Positions 45,378-55,446 of a stretch of DNA of 64,000 bases are shown here, one piece after another. The first letter of the stretch is position 1, and every line of letters begins with the position of its first letter. The notes under the pieces are model-generated. The model saw only the letters and a list, made by a program, of their open reading frames with translations. It ran no database searches and had not been told where the DNA came from. Position numbers and translations under genes: made by a program. This stretch comes from Dactylorhiza incarnata (Eukaryota; Streptophyta; Magnoliopsida; Asparagales; Orchidaceae), in the NCBI GenBank assembly GCA_033032865.1, contig JAWHQI010000525.1, forward strand, positions 806,001 through 870,000, given 5' to 3'.

Positions 45378-47418
45378 CCCCTTCTCAACCATCCTTCAAC
45401 GATTCCCAAGAATCCTTAACCAACCTTGGCATCTCAATGAGCGAGGTAGTTCAGGTTCTTCAAAAGCAACCCTTTTTACAAAAGACCTGCCTCGATCAAC
45501 TCTGACCCAAGAACCAGAAATTCAGCTCTCTACTGTGAACATCATAGGGAGAGAGGCCATGTGACCGAGAATTGTAGAGCTCTCCGCTTGCTGGTGGAAA
45601 AGCTCCTGAAGGAAGGAAAATTCAAAGATCTGTTTCAGAAGGGAGATCCTTCTAAAGCTTCGACCTCCAAGTGCAAGGAGGTAGCGGAAGTTCTTTGGGA
45701 ATGCGCAGAACTGGACGATGTCTGCTCTCTTGGCAACATCGGATATCCAGGTGAGTGCATAGATGCAAATGATGAAGGTACCCTGGGCAATCTCTTTTGC
45801 ATTCATGGAGGTGCAGGACTCGAATCTTCTAGGAAAGCTAGCCTCGTAAGAGTCTATCAATCCGAGGTTGCAGCTACCTCCTCCTCAACTCCAGTTTGGG
45901 GAACGGTCACCTTCGGGCAAGAAGACCTTTCTTCGATCGCCAACCCTTTTAACATCGCAGTTGTTATCAAGGCGGTAATTGAAAATTATACCATGGATAA
46001 GATCCTGGTGGATACCGGAAGTTCGGTGAATGTCCTCTTCAAACCAGCTTTCGAAGCACTGAAGACAGGGAAAGCTCTTCTCTCTACTGAAGGGCCGCTC
46101 TATGGTTTCTCAGGGGAGAAGAAGGAGGTGGAAGGATTTGTCACCATCTCAGTGACGTTAGCAGGAATTGTAAAATTGGTAAAATTCATAGTCGTTGAAG
46201 CCCCGAGCAGCTACAATGCAATTTTTGGGAGGCCAGTCCTGAACGATTATCAAGCAATAATTTCAACCTATCATCAGGCTGTGAAGTTTGCTTTGAATGG
46301 TAAACAGTACCGGATTAGGAGTGATCCGAGGAAGACTAAAGAATGTTACGTCAGAACGGTTAATGTGATCGAATCATCTCCTCTCCAGGTAATTAATATC
46401 TCCTCAACACCTCAAATTCTTCATCAAGTCAAAGTAGCAGAAGAGATAGAAGAAGAAGATGCAAGAGACGGAGCTTGCTTGGAACCTGCCCAAGCAATTC
46501 AAGTCGTGCCAATCAGCAAAGAGGATATAAGCAAGAAGCTTTCGATCAATGCTGAATTTCCCGAAGCTGATAAGGCTCAGCTCATCTCTTGCCTTCTGAA
46601 AAACTTGGATGTCTTCGCCTGGTCTGCGGATGACATGCCAGGATTTGATACAGATGTTGCCTTCCACCACCTCAACATCGATCCTAACTTCATCCCAATC
46701 AAGCAAAAGAAAAGAGCAGTGGCAGAGACTCTTGCTCAGCCGATCCGGGAGGAGGTGGAGAAATTGTTAAAGGCTAAATTTGTTCAGGAGATTCAATACC
46801 CTGATTGGGTATCAAATGTTGTGATGGCTAAGAAAGCTGGTGGAAAGTGGCGGATGTGTGTAGACTTCACCAAACTTAATAAAGCTTGCCCTAAAGATTG
46901 CTACCCCTTTCCACAGATAGATTCTTTAGTAGACTCTGCGATGGGATTTTCTTGCATGAGCTTTTTAGATGCGTTCTCCGGTTACCATCAAAAGAGAATG
47001 CACAAGCCCGACATTCCTCACACCTCATTCATCACGAATGACGGATGTTTCTGTTATCTTGTAATGCCTTTTGGGCTAAAGAATGTCGGTGCAACTTATA
47101 AGAAAATGATGGACACCATTTTCAAAACCCAGAAAGGGAGAAATCTAGAAGTTTATGTCAATGATCTCTTAATCAAAAGCAAGCTTTTCTCAACTCACCT
47201 TAATGACCTAAATGAAACATTTGCAACCCTTCGAACTTTCAATATGAGATTGAACCCATTGAAATGCATTTTCGGCGCTAGCGAGGGAAAGTTTCTTGGC
47301 CATCTCCTTACTCCGGAAGGGCTGGAGCCAAATCCCGATAAGGTGAAGGCTATCCTAGAAATGTCATCTCCCAATACCCCTAAGGAAGTTCAGTAGCTGG
47401 GTGGGAGGATGGCAGGCT
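45378..47418 (+). pseudogene. pol: A gag C-terminus, protease and RT
   Basis: Resumes gag of A after B (PSQPSFNDSQES, then SMSEVVQVLQKQPF). After one shift near 45480, a 611-codon frame runs from 45561 to TAG 47394-47396. It contains the knuckle end (TENCRAL), a protease with intact DTGSS near 46015, and RT with CVDFTKLNKACPK and MPFGLKNVGATY. The catalytic box is YVND rather than YVDD (AAT at 47160-47162), so a catalytic aspartate is lost. TAG replaces CAG in KEVQQLGG. Confidence 0.86.
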
Positions 47419-48368
47419 TGATTTCTGAACCATGATTTCTGAACTATGGTAGGCTTGCACAAGCCGCACCTGTCAGACCGCAACCACAGACTGCCCGACC
47501 TGCTGCTTTATTCCACTGCTGAAAACAACCAGTTCGCACTTCTTGATTGCCCAAACTGCACAGTCTTGATCACAGAAGAACCTGCGAACACTGAACAAAG
47601 AAACTGTTAACTGCTGCAGACCGCAACTCAAGATCGCCTGGCCACTTAAGACCGCCTGATCAACTGAGTTCGCTGCACAGACCAAGAACACCTAAACATA
47701 GTCTGCCCGGACTGGTTTATTCAAAGCTGGAAGAAAGGAAACAAACTGACCGCGAGCTGCTAGCCGCTAACCTGCGAACACACAAAACTGGTCAGACAAA
47801 ATCTCAGACCGCGCGACCTTAAATTGAGACCGACACAATCAATCCAAATTTGGTTCTTACAGTTCTCGTTATGAATGACGGCCCTGCACCCTTATTTATA
47901 GGCAAGTAGACGGATGTCGTTACCGCACAAACTGGGATACAATAACCGCCCATCAGATCGCGATCGATCTCCCAAAACAGACCGCCCGAGCTCATCAAAG
48001 CTAAATGGCTCCCCTATTAGCCATACGGTTATGTACAAACCGCCCGGTTACTGCGGTCTCCCTAAAACAGACCGCCTGGTCTTTATTGCAAAGGCAAAGA
48101 ACTTCTTCAGTAAACCAGACCGACAAGAATAGTCGTCAGACCGCCCGGTCACTACAAGAATGCAGACCTACTTTAACATTTGGCCGACTTGAACAAGTCG
48201 CCAGATCAACCTGCGCAAGCTGCCCGGACAATAGGCGGTCTCCCAGATCAGACCGCCCAGATCAACTGACGCAGGATCGGCTAGAGCACCGGCGCAGACC
48301 GCGCGGTCTCTGCGGTCTCCAATCTTCAGACCGCCCAGCATCCTTCCACTTCAAAAATTTAACAATCA
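47419..48368 (-). mobile_element. Solo-LTR-like insertion in pol of A
   Basis: About 950 bp replace roughly 65 codons of the RT/RNase H connection. Read on the minus strand, it begins TGATTGTTAAATT and ends GAAATCA. It has a TATA box TATAAATAAG at 47891-47900 and at least ten AGACCGC motifs, most of them upstream of that box. Motif content suggests an LTR of a Tat-related family, but it does not match the LTRs of A, B or G1. No target duplication is seen, so an accompanying deletion is likely. The edges are uncertain by some tens of bases. Confidence 0.5.
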
Positions 48369-49171
48369 GTTCGTTCTTAGTTAGGGAAGAGTGGATAAAG
48401 CAATTTCTAGTTTATTATGTAAGTAAATTTTTAAAGAGTGCAGAAACCCGATACCCCATTCTCGAGAAGTTGGCCCTTATGCTCGTGACTTTGGCGCGAA
48501 GGTTGAGACCTTATTTCCAAGCCCATTCAATTCAAGTTGTCATCGATCTTCCGCTAAAGAGTGTCTTAGAGAAGCCGGAGCATTCAGGTAGATTGGCAAA
48601 GTGGGCAATAGAGCTCAGCGAATTTGACATCTGTTATATTCCTAGAGTAGCGATCAAAGCTCAGGTATTAGTAGATTTCATGATCGAAGTGAAGGAGGCT
48701 AGTTCAGAGAAGGAGCTCGGAACTCATCTTGCCTGGACAATTTTCGTTGATGGAGCCTCAGGAAAGAATTCTTCCGGAGTTAGAGTTATTTTGATCAATC
48801 CAAATGGAGTTCGGCTAGACCAAGCCTTGAAGTTTTATTTCCTGACAACAAACAATCAAGCAGAATATGAAGCTTTGCTCGCCGGTCTCAGATTCGCAAG
48901 AGAATTGGGAATCGAAGATGTCCAAGTCAAAACAGATTCTCTAGTAATGGCGTCTCAAGTAAATGGAATCTTCGAGACCAGAGATCACATTTTGAAGCAA
49001 TATCAAGCTCTAGTCAAAATTGAGATAAGCAGGTGCAAGAGCTTTACAATCCAGCATATCCCAAGAGAAGAGAATAAGGAGGCAGATGAGCTAGCAAAAT
49101 TTGGTCTCCTTTCAGGAGGAACTACCTCAGAGTTATTTCGCCCAACTATCGAGGAGGGGGAAGTTATGTAG
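48369..49171 (+). pseudogene. pol: A RNase H and second RNase H
   Basis: RNase H resumes with SSFLVREEWIK, then KSAETRYPILEKLALMLVTLARRL. The Tat-specific RNase H has FVDGASGKNSSGV, NNQAEYEALLAGL, KTDSLVMASQ and KEADELAKFG, so all four acidic residues are present. TAG follows EEGEVM at 49169-49171, where sisters read an amino-acid codon. Confidence 0.85.
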
Positions 49172-50378
49172 ATAAATCAATGCCCATCTTGGATGGATCC
49201 TTTCATTCTTTACCTCTTGACTGGAGATTTTCACTCAACGGTAAAAGATAGAAAAACGTTTAAACTTAAAGCAGCCCATTAATATCTTGTTGCAGGAATT
49301 CTTTACAGGAAAACTTTTTTTGCCGCTGACATGATGTGTTTTCGAAGAAGAAATTTCAACTATCCTTCAAGAGGTTCATTCGGGAGAATGTGGTAGTCAT
49401 TCGGGAGCTAGAACCTTGGAAAAAAGGATTCTAAGACAAGGATATTTCTGACCCCAAATGAGGAAAGATGCAGAAAAATTCGCAAAGAAATGTGTTCAGT
49501 GCCAGAAGTTTGCCCCCCTTCAGCATCAGCCAGCTCAACAGCTTAGGTCAATATCCACCCCATGGCCATTTGCGGTTTATTCATGATTGATTATTTCAGT
49601 ATATGGATTGAAGCAAAGGCGTTAGCTAAGACTACTACTCAAATAGTGAGGAATTTCATCTGGGGGGAGATAGTTTGTAGACACGGAATTCCGATGGCAA
49701 TCATCATAGATAATGGTCCACAATTCAACAACTCAAATCATATAAATTTTTGTGATCAGATCGGCACTGAGTTGCGATTTGCCTCCGTACATCACCCTCA
49801 GAGCAATGGTCAGGTAGAAGCCACCAATAAACTCATAATCAACCTCTTGAAGAAGAAAGTGGAAAATCTTAGAGGTAATTGGGCAGAACAGCTACCTTTA
49901 GTATTATGGGCTTTAAGGACAACTCCAACTTCAGCCACTGGAGAAACTCCTTTTAAATTATCTCATGGCTCAGAAGCTCTCATTCCTGTTGAATTTGAAG
50001 TTAGGAGTCCGAGAGTGTTACTATCTCAGCAGCATCAAGATAGCTGGATGGAAGAAAACGATGAAGAGTTGAAATGCAGCCTCTCATTGAAGAACTAAGG
50101 GTACAACAATTATCAGGCAAGAAGAAGTAAAAAGGAGGATGGCCAAATTTTTCAACAAAAATGTTAGGGTTAAAGAATTTGATGTTGGAGACCTGGTCCT
50201 CAAGAAAGTTGACACAACAGCAAGATCTAGCTCAATTGGGAAGCGTAATCCAAATTTGATAGGGCCATTCATTGTTAAGGAAGCGCTCAAGAATGGAGCA
50301 TATTGTCTCCAATCTTATGAAGTGGAAGATTTATCTCACACTTGGAGTAGAGATGACCTCAAGCATTTCTTTTCTTAA
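49172..50378 (+). pseudogene. pol: A integrase with deletion of the first catalytic Asp
   Basis: Stops lie near 49279 and 49450, with a frameshift near 49335. At about 49577 a deletion of roughly 57 bp removes the GMDLIGPF segment that carries the first catalytic aspartate. The second site reads IIDNGPQF and the E motif SNGQVEATNK is present. A frameshift at about 50090 precedes the C-terminal module (NPNLIGPFIVKE) and the natural end DDLKHFFS, stop 50376-50378. Confidence 0.83.
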
Positions 50379-51442
50379 AACTTGTATTTTTTCTGTCTCT
50401 TTCTTTCTTTTTGCAAGTGTTATGATAATGTGGATGTAAACTCTTGCTTCATGCATATTAGAAAGAAAGCCTTGAGATATATTAGCTAACTATTAAAGGC
50501 TAAGGTCCTACTAAGAGAGGTATCGACGGATCCTACTTCATTCCCCCTCAACTTGAAGCTTGAGAGGTAAATCTGCCAGGACCACAGGTAGCGGGGAGAT
50601 TTCGCATTTGTGTAGCAGTATCTCGCCAAGCTCGTGCGGAGGAACTTTAGGATGTCGGGTCCTAGCTGACATTTGACACACCTCTACATCAAGGGAAGTC
50701 TAGGTGAATGTTCAGCTCTGTCATGCATTGTAGGAGAACATCGTTACAACCTTGATGATCTTTCCAGGGAAAGCAATGTCGGTGTAACCCCGGCAGTATG
50801 ACCGCACCTGCCCTATAAATCATCATGTTATGTGACCCTCGAATGCTCATTGGTATGAGGATAGCCAAGAGGCGGTTGGTTGCATGGAATAACCTTAGAT
50901 AGTCTCTTGGGGAAAGCAATGTCGGTATGGCCTCCGCGGCATAACCACACCTGCACCTTTTTTGATCATTCTGAGTTGGTCACTTCTTTTTCTCTCTCTC
51001 TCTTTCTAAGGACATTAAAATTATGATGGTCTTTTGAGGTAAGCAATGTTGGCATAGTCGTACCTGCCCTTTAGATCATTACAAATTATATCTATCAAGC
51101 CTTTATTGTTAAGGGGCGGTCTGAGGTTTTTGAAGACCGTCGGTCTCAATATTAGATTGTTTTGGGAATGGGGCGGTCTAGAGCAATTGAGACAGCCGCC
51201 TAAAAGTTCTTCAAAACCTTGTAAAACATTCAAATGGCCAAGCTTTACAGTATGTTTATGATTCCAAGCTATTGAAGGGCGGTCTGAAAAATATGAGATA
51301 GACACCAAGGTTCTTCTAAGTTCGAAATGATCTTAAAGTAAAAGGTCGTTGATTATGCTCTTATATGATCATGACTATTAATCGGTCTTAGAAGCTAAAG
51401 TAGCGATCTGAAAAAAAAATATAGGAGATCACTCATCCTCTT
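50379..51442 (+). other. 3' untranslated region of A with three tandem repeats
   Basis: Matches 24410-25610 in B. Units with the core GGAAAGCAATGTCGGTATGG start near 50767, 50909 and 51046. GCGGTCT motifs follow from 51110. The match to B continues to the edge of P at 51443. Confidence 0.75.
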
Positions 51443-52774
51443 TGTTGGGGAAATGATTTATCTTAACCCCTAGAATTGAGTAGAATATAAATTCTAAGAA
51501 TGAAAAATTAGGCTAAGTAAATATGCGTCGAATAGTATTCGACGCAGCGTCGAAATATAGTCGACGTTTCTCTCAGAATGAGTCGAAGTAACTTTAAGAA
51601 GAATTCGACGTCATCTTTGTCGACGTACCTCTGACTTCTAGTCGACGCATTTAATAAAGTCGACGCACCTTAGTCGACGCACCTTCCTTATTCTCCTCTC
51701 GATGTTCAGCCAGAATGAAATCGACGTTTACGTCGAATAGTAATCGACGCACGTTGATTTCCATAAGAAATTCAAAAACACGCCATATCTCTTTCCTTCT
51801 TTCTGTAGATCTGATTCTTATGGAATGATTATACTTTTATAGCCGTTCTGAATCAATCTTTCCTTCTATTTGATTCTTGGCTAATTTGATTAAGATTATT
51901 ATGGATATTATTTGAAATCAGAAGGAATTCTTTCCTTCTACAGATTTAATTCCTATGGAAACTTTTTCTCTCTAATTGTTGATTGATTATTCTCCTTTAG
52001 CAACATCTTTTGAAACAGAGCATAAATAAAGAGGAGGTAGGCAGAGAATACACACCAGTGATCCACCATATACATTTGAAAAAGAGGAAGAGCTCCCAAG
52101 TGAAGAGTAAGAAAGCCGAGAAAAGAGATAGTGTGCTGCAGCAAAGAAAAACCCTTCATCTTCTCCTCCTGAGGACATTCTGCTGCAAATTCTGAAAGCT
52201 CTCATAAAAGAGAGAAAAGCTTACAATCTCCTTCTCACTATAGAAGAGAGATTACATTCACTATTCTTGTGCTTCTACTCTTCTTGCTAGGAAGAAGATT
52301 CCTTCTTGTTTAAATTACTTCTTCTACTTCTTCTCTTTATCTTCATTTCACTTTTAAACTGTGTAAAAGAGTTTTTAGAATCTCTCTTCAAAAAATTCAG
52401 TTGTACTGGTTCTAAGAGTCTCCTTATCAAAAGACTCAGACTGGTTCTAAGAGTCTCCTTATCAAAAGACTCAGGCTGGTTCTAAGAGTCTCTTTATCAA
52501 AAGACTCAGTGCAAGATAGTGAATTCCTACCAAGGGGGTAGAAGAGTGGACTACCCAAAGTTTGGGGAACCACTATATTTCTTTGTGTTTAGTTGTGATT
52601 TTCTTCTTGTTATTTTCCTTCTTTACTTGCTTAATTCTTGTTGGTGTGTGGGAAGCTTAAATCTGTGATTGTTACACATATATATATAATTGTACAAAGT
52701 ATTTTTAAATCTCTATTCACCCCCCCCCCCCCCCCCCTCTAGAGAATTCTAGTGAGATTAACTGTGCACTTTCA
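51443..52774 (+). repeat. 5' LTR of P
   Basis: 1,332 bp, TGTTGGGGAAATG to GTGCACTTTCA. U3 has a cluster of TCGACG motifs (51525-51755), including a 21-bp palindrome at 51525-51545. Three tandem copies of a 34-bp unit CTGGTTCTAAGAGTCTC.. lie at about 52408-52510, and a C18 run at 52720-52737. Confidence 0.85.
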
Positions 52775-52776
52775 AT

Positions 52777-52789
52777 TGGTATCAGAGCC
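52777..52789 (+). promoter_or_regulatory. PBS of P (initiator tRNA-Met)
   Basis: TGGTATCAGAGCC, two bases after the LTR. TGGTATCAGAGC is the usual plant copia PBS. Confidence 0.9.
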
Positions 52790-52833
52790 AGGTTGATCCA
52801 AAAAGGTTAACTCCTTGATCAAAAAGATCCTAC

Positions 52834-52866
<33 letters not shown>

Positions 52867-52889
52867 TTCTGAAAACTATTTCTTTTCAC

Positions 52890-53896
52890 ATGGCACAAAT
52901 CAAAGATTATGCTTCCACCAGACCACCAATATGCAATCTTGAAAAGTTTGTAGTTTGGAAAACAAGAATTAGGATTTATATGAATTCTATTGATGAAAAA
53001 TTATTTAATGTTATTTTGACAGGTCCTCCCAAGCCTTATAGAAGAGACTCAAGTGGTGAAGTGACTCAAACACTTGTCCCAAAGGCTGAGTGGACAGTTG
53101 AAGAGAAGAAGGCAGGAACATGTGATGCAAAAGCTGTGAACATTCTTGTCTCAACCCTCTCAGATGAAATCTTTCAAAAGGTTGTTGACTGTGAATCAGC
53201 CAAAGAAATATGGGAGGCTCTTACAAAGATGGTAGAAGGAAGTGCTGATGAAAGGAAAGATAAAAAGGCTCTATTGATCTCCCAATATGAGAACTTTCAA
53301 AAGAAGCATGAAGAAAGCATATCTGAGATGTATGATAGATTCAGTCTGATCATAAATCAATTAAGGAGCCTGGATAGAGAGATCTCTCTCACAGAGATCA
53401 ATGACAAACTGTTAATGAGTCTCCCAAGTTCATGGGACTCAAGAATATGGGCAATAAGAGATACAAGAGGACAAAAGGAAATCTCAACAGATGCCCTCTT
53501 AGGAAAACTCAAATCCTATGAGCAACTGCTGAAAACCAGAGAAGAGAAGGAAAGAAGAGGAAGCACTTCAACCTCCTCAAAAGATAGAAACATTGCTTTG
53601 AAAGCAACAGAAGAAGAGACCCCTGTCACTGAAGAAGAATTATTCAGCTTCCTGGCTAGGAGATTCAAGAAATGGGTCAGGACAGACGGGTCTAGAAGGA
53701 GAGAATCAAAACCAAGGTATGATAAAACTCTTACTAAAGAAATCATTTGTTATTCCTGTAGGAAAACTGGACACATTGCACCAGAATGTCCAGAAAATAC
53801 TGAGAAAGAGAAAGATCTGAAAAAGAAAGATCTCAAGAAAAAGGGAAAGAAGAAAGAAAGAGGCTTCATTGCAGAAGCTTGGAGTGAAACAGATTC
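52890..53896 (+). CDS. gag: P gag, 5' part, interrupted by S
   Basis: Copia Gag of the UBN2 type. The start is set at MAQIKDYAST (52890), about 100 bases after the PBS; the in-frame upstream extension from 52815 is a TA repeat. Motifs are FVVWKTRIRIYM, CDAKAVNILVSTLSDEIFQKV, AKEIWEAL and a CCHC knuckle CYSCRKTGHIAPEC, then a Lys-rich stretch and AEAWSETDSE. The frame is open to 53896, where the LTR of S begins; the codons after that belong to S. No internal stop is seen, so P may have been young when S inserted. Confidence 0.83.
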
Positions 53897-55220
53897 TGAA
53901 GTATCTAGTTGCCTACCTAAATCACCTAGAGGGGGGTGAATAGGTGATCTCTACGTCTTTTGCGGAATTAAAAATAAACGTAAAGCACAGCTCACAAAAT
54001 TAATCACAGCCACAGATAACACCAGGAATTTATAGTGGTTCCCCGTACTTGGGTACTCCACTGCCGGCCTCGCCAATCTAGCACCACAGCTAGACTTGAC
54101 TACTCACTAAATCTCGGATCAAGAGCGATCCTACAGTCTCGGAGTCAAACTCCTACAAACTCAGAGAGAACCTCTCTTACAACTCGGAGAAAACAACTCC
54201 TACAACTCGGAGATAACAACTCCTACAACTCGGAGATAACAACTCCTACAATAGATTGAAAAGGGTTTGAACAATACTAAACCAGATCTGAATAACAGAG
54301 GCGTTTTCTTCCTTCTTCTTGAATGGCTTTTGAGAACGATGAGGAAGAACAACGATCCTTCAAATCTGTCTTTGGCAATCCGAAACGATCCAATAGAGAT
54401 TGTAGAACCTGAGTATGGATCAATCGAACCCTTCTTGATAGAAATCGCCAACTCCAATGAGAAGAACGATCTCCAATCGTAGACGACGGCGAGCGGCGTT
54501 TTTCACATTCTTTTTGATCGGGAGAGAGATTAGGTCTAGAACGATTCTCAAAAACTTCTTTTTAAATAACCCAAGAGCAACTCTATATATGGAGAGGAGC
54601 GATTTAGGTTAAATTGGTCTTAAACGTACTCAAAATAGCCGTTAGAAACGAAGAGGGGCGATCACGATCCGTCAGAACAGAGAAAACGAAATTAGAAATT
54701 TACGGACAGATGTCTCGAGACATGAGGGATCTCTCGAGACATAAGGGATCTCTCGAGACATGAAACGGGGAGAGCAGGAAAGGGATGTCTCGAGAACTCG
54801 ATGATCTCTCGAGACATTGCAAAGAATTCAGACTTAAGATCTCTCGAGACAAACACGATCTCTCGAGACATGTCTGATCTCTCGAGACATATCCTTAGGA
54901 AAAAAATTTTTTCACAAAAATTTCTTTTCTTCTCTTGAACACATGCAGCAGCCGCACTCCAAAGTCTTCAATAGTCTTGAAAAAGAAGTGTACCCCAATA
55001 GTGAGATCACACATGAGTCATCACCATGTTTCATATAATGAGGGATTACATTTTATGAAACTGTGTTTGCAGACCCATTGTGACCTGACATTGGCTTACA
55101 CTTAGCCATGATAATCTGCAAGACAATACTAGAAAAGCATATCAAATACAAAAGCAATTCAATCTTAGTTTAAGGGTGACTTCTCACAAATCAAGGTAAT
55201 TGTGAATGCAATTTCCAACA
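53897..55220 (-). repeat. 3' LTR of S
   Basis: 1,324 bp, TGTTGGAAATTGC (from 55220) to GATACTTCA (53897). U3 has eight TCTCGAGA palindromes within 54713-54887. A TATATA motif lies near 54582-54590. R/U5 has 24-bp tandem repeats with ACAACTCGGAGATAACAACT (about 54175-54255). Confidence 0.9.
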
Positions 55221-55234
55221 ATCTCCCCCTATTT
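55221..55234 (-). promoter_or_regulatory. Polypurine tract of S
   Basis: AAATAGGGGGAGAT on the minus strand, directly before the 3' LTR. It would prime plus-strand DNA synthesis. The 212 bases from 55235 to 55446 hold no gene. Confidence 0.85.
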
Positions 55235-55446
55235 GTAGAAGTCAGAACCCTGTACACTAAGTTGAATTACAGCAGTTAAAAAATAAATATGCTACACTAC
55301 ACAAAGATATAGAAATGAAAAAGTAAAGAACATCAAAACATCAAATATATATATATATATCTAAATTGAATTGTTCAGAAGACTTGATGTTCACTATATC
55401 ATAATGAAAACAAAATATGTCTTGTCAGCATCATCATCATCATCCT

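Larger units (their letters stand above)
14831..51442 (+). mobile_element. Tat-clade element A, host of elements B, a solo LTR and P
   Basis: A consists of 14831-16684 and 45378-51442, split by B. The left piece ends in gag at CCTCAGCCACATTTGCCAA and the right piece resumes with the next gag codons; joined, they keep frame. A inserted into the 3' region of F: the left flank follows the stop of the F third ORF. Its 3' end is interrupted at 51443 by copia P, so its 3' LTR and second target-site copy are outside the window. The internal region also carries a solo-LTR-like insertion at about 47419-48368. Confidence 0.85.
51443..53896 (+). mobile_element. Copia element P (SIRE-like), truncated by S
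   Basis: LTR (51443-52774), PBS and the start of gag are present. The rest would lie beyond S, outside the window. It is inserted in the 3' region of A. Confidence 0.85.
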
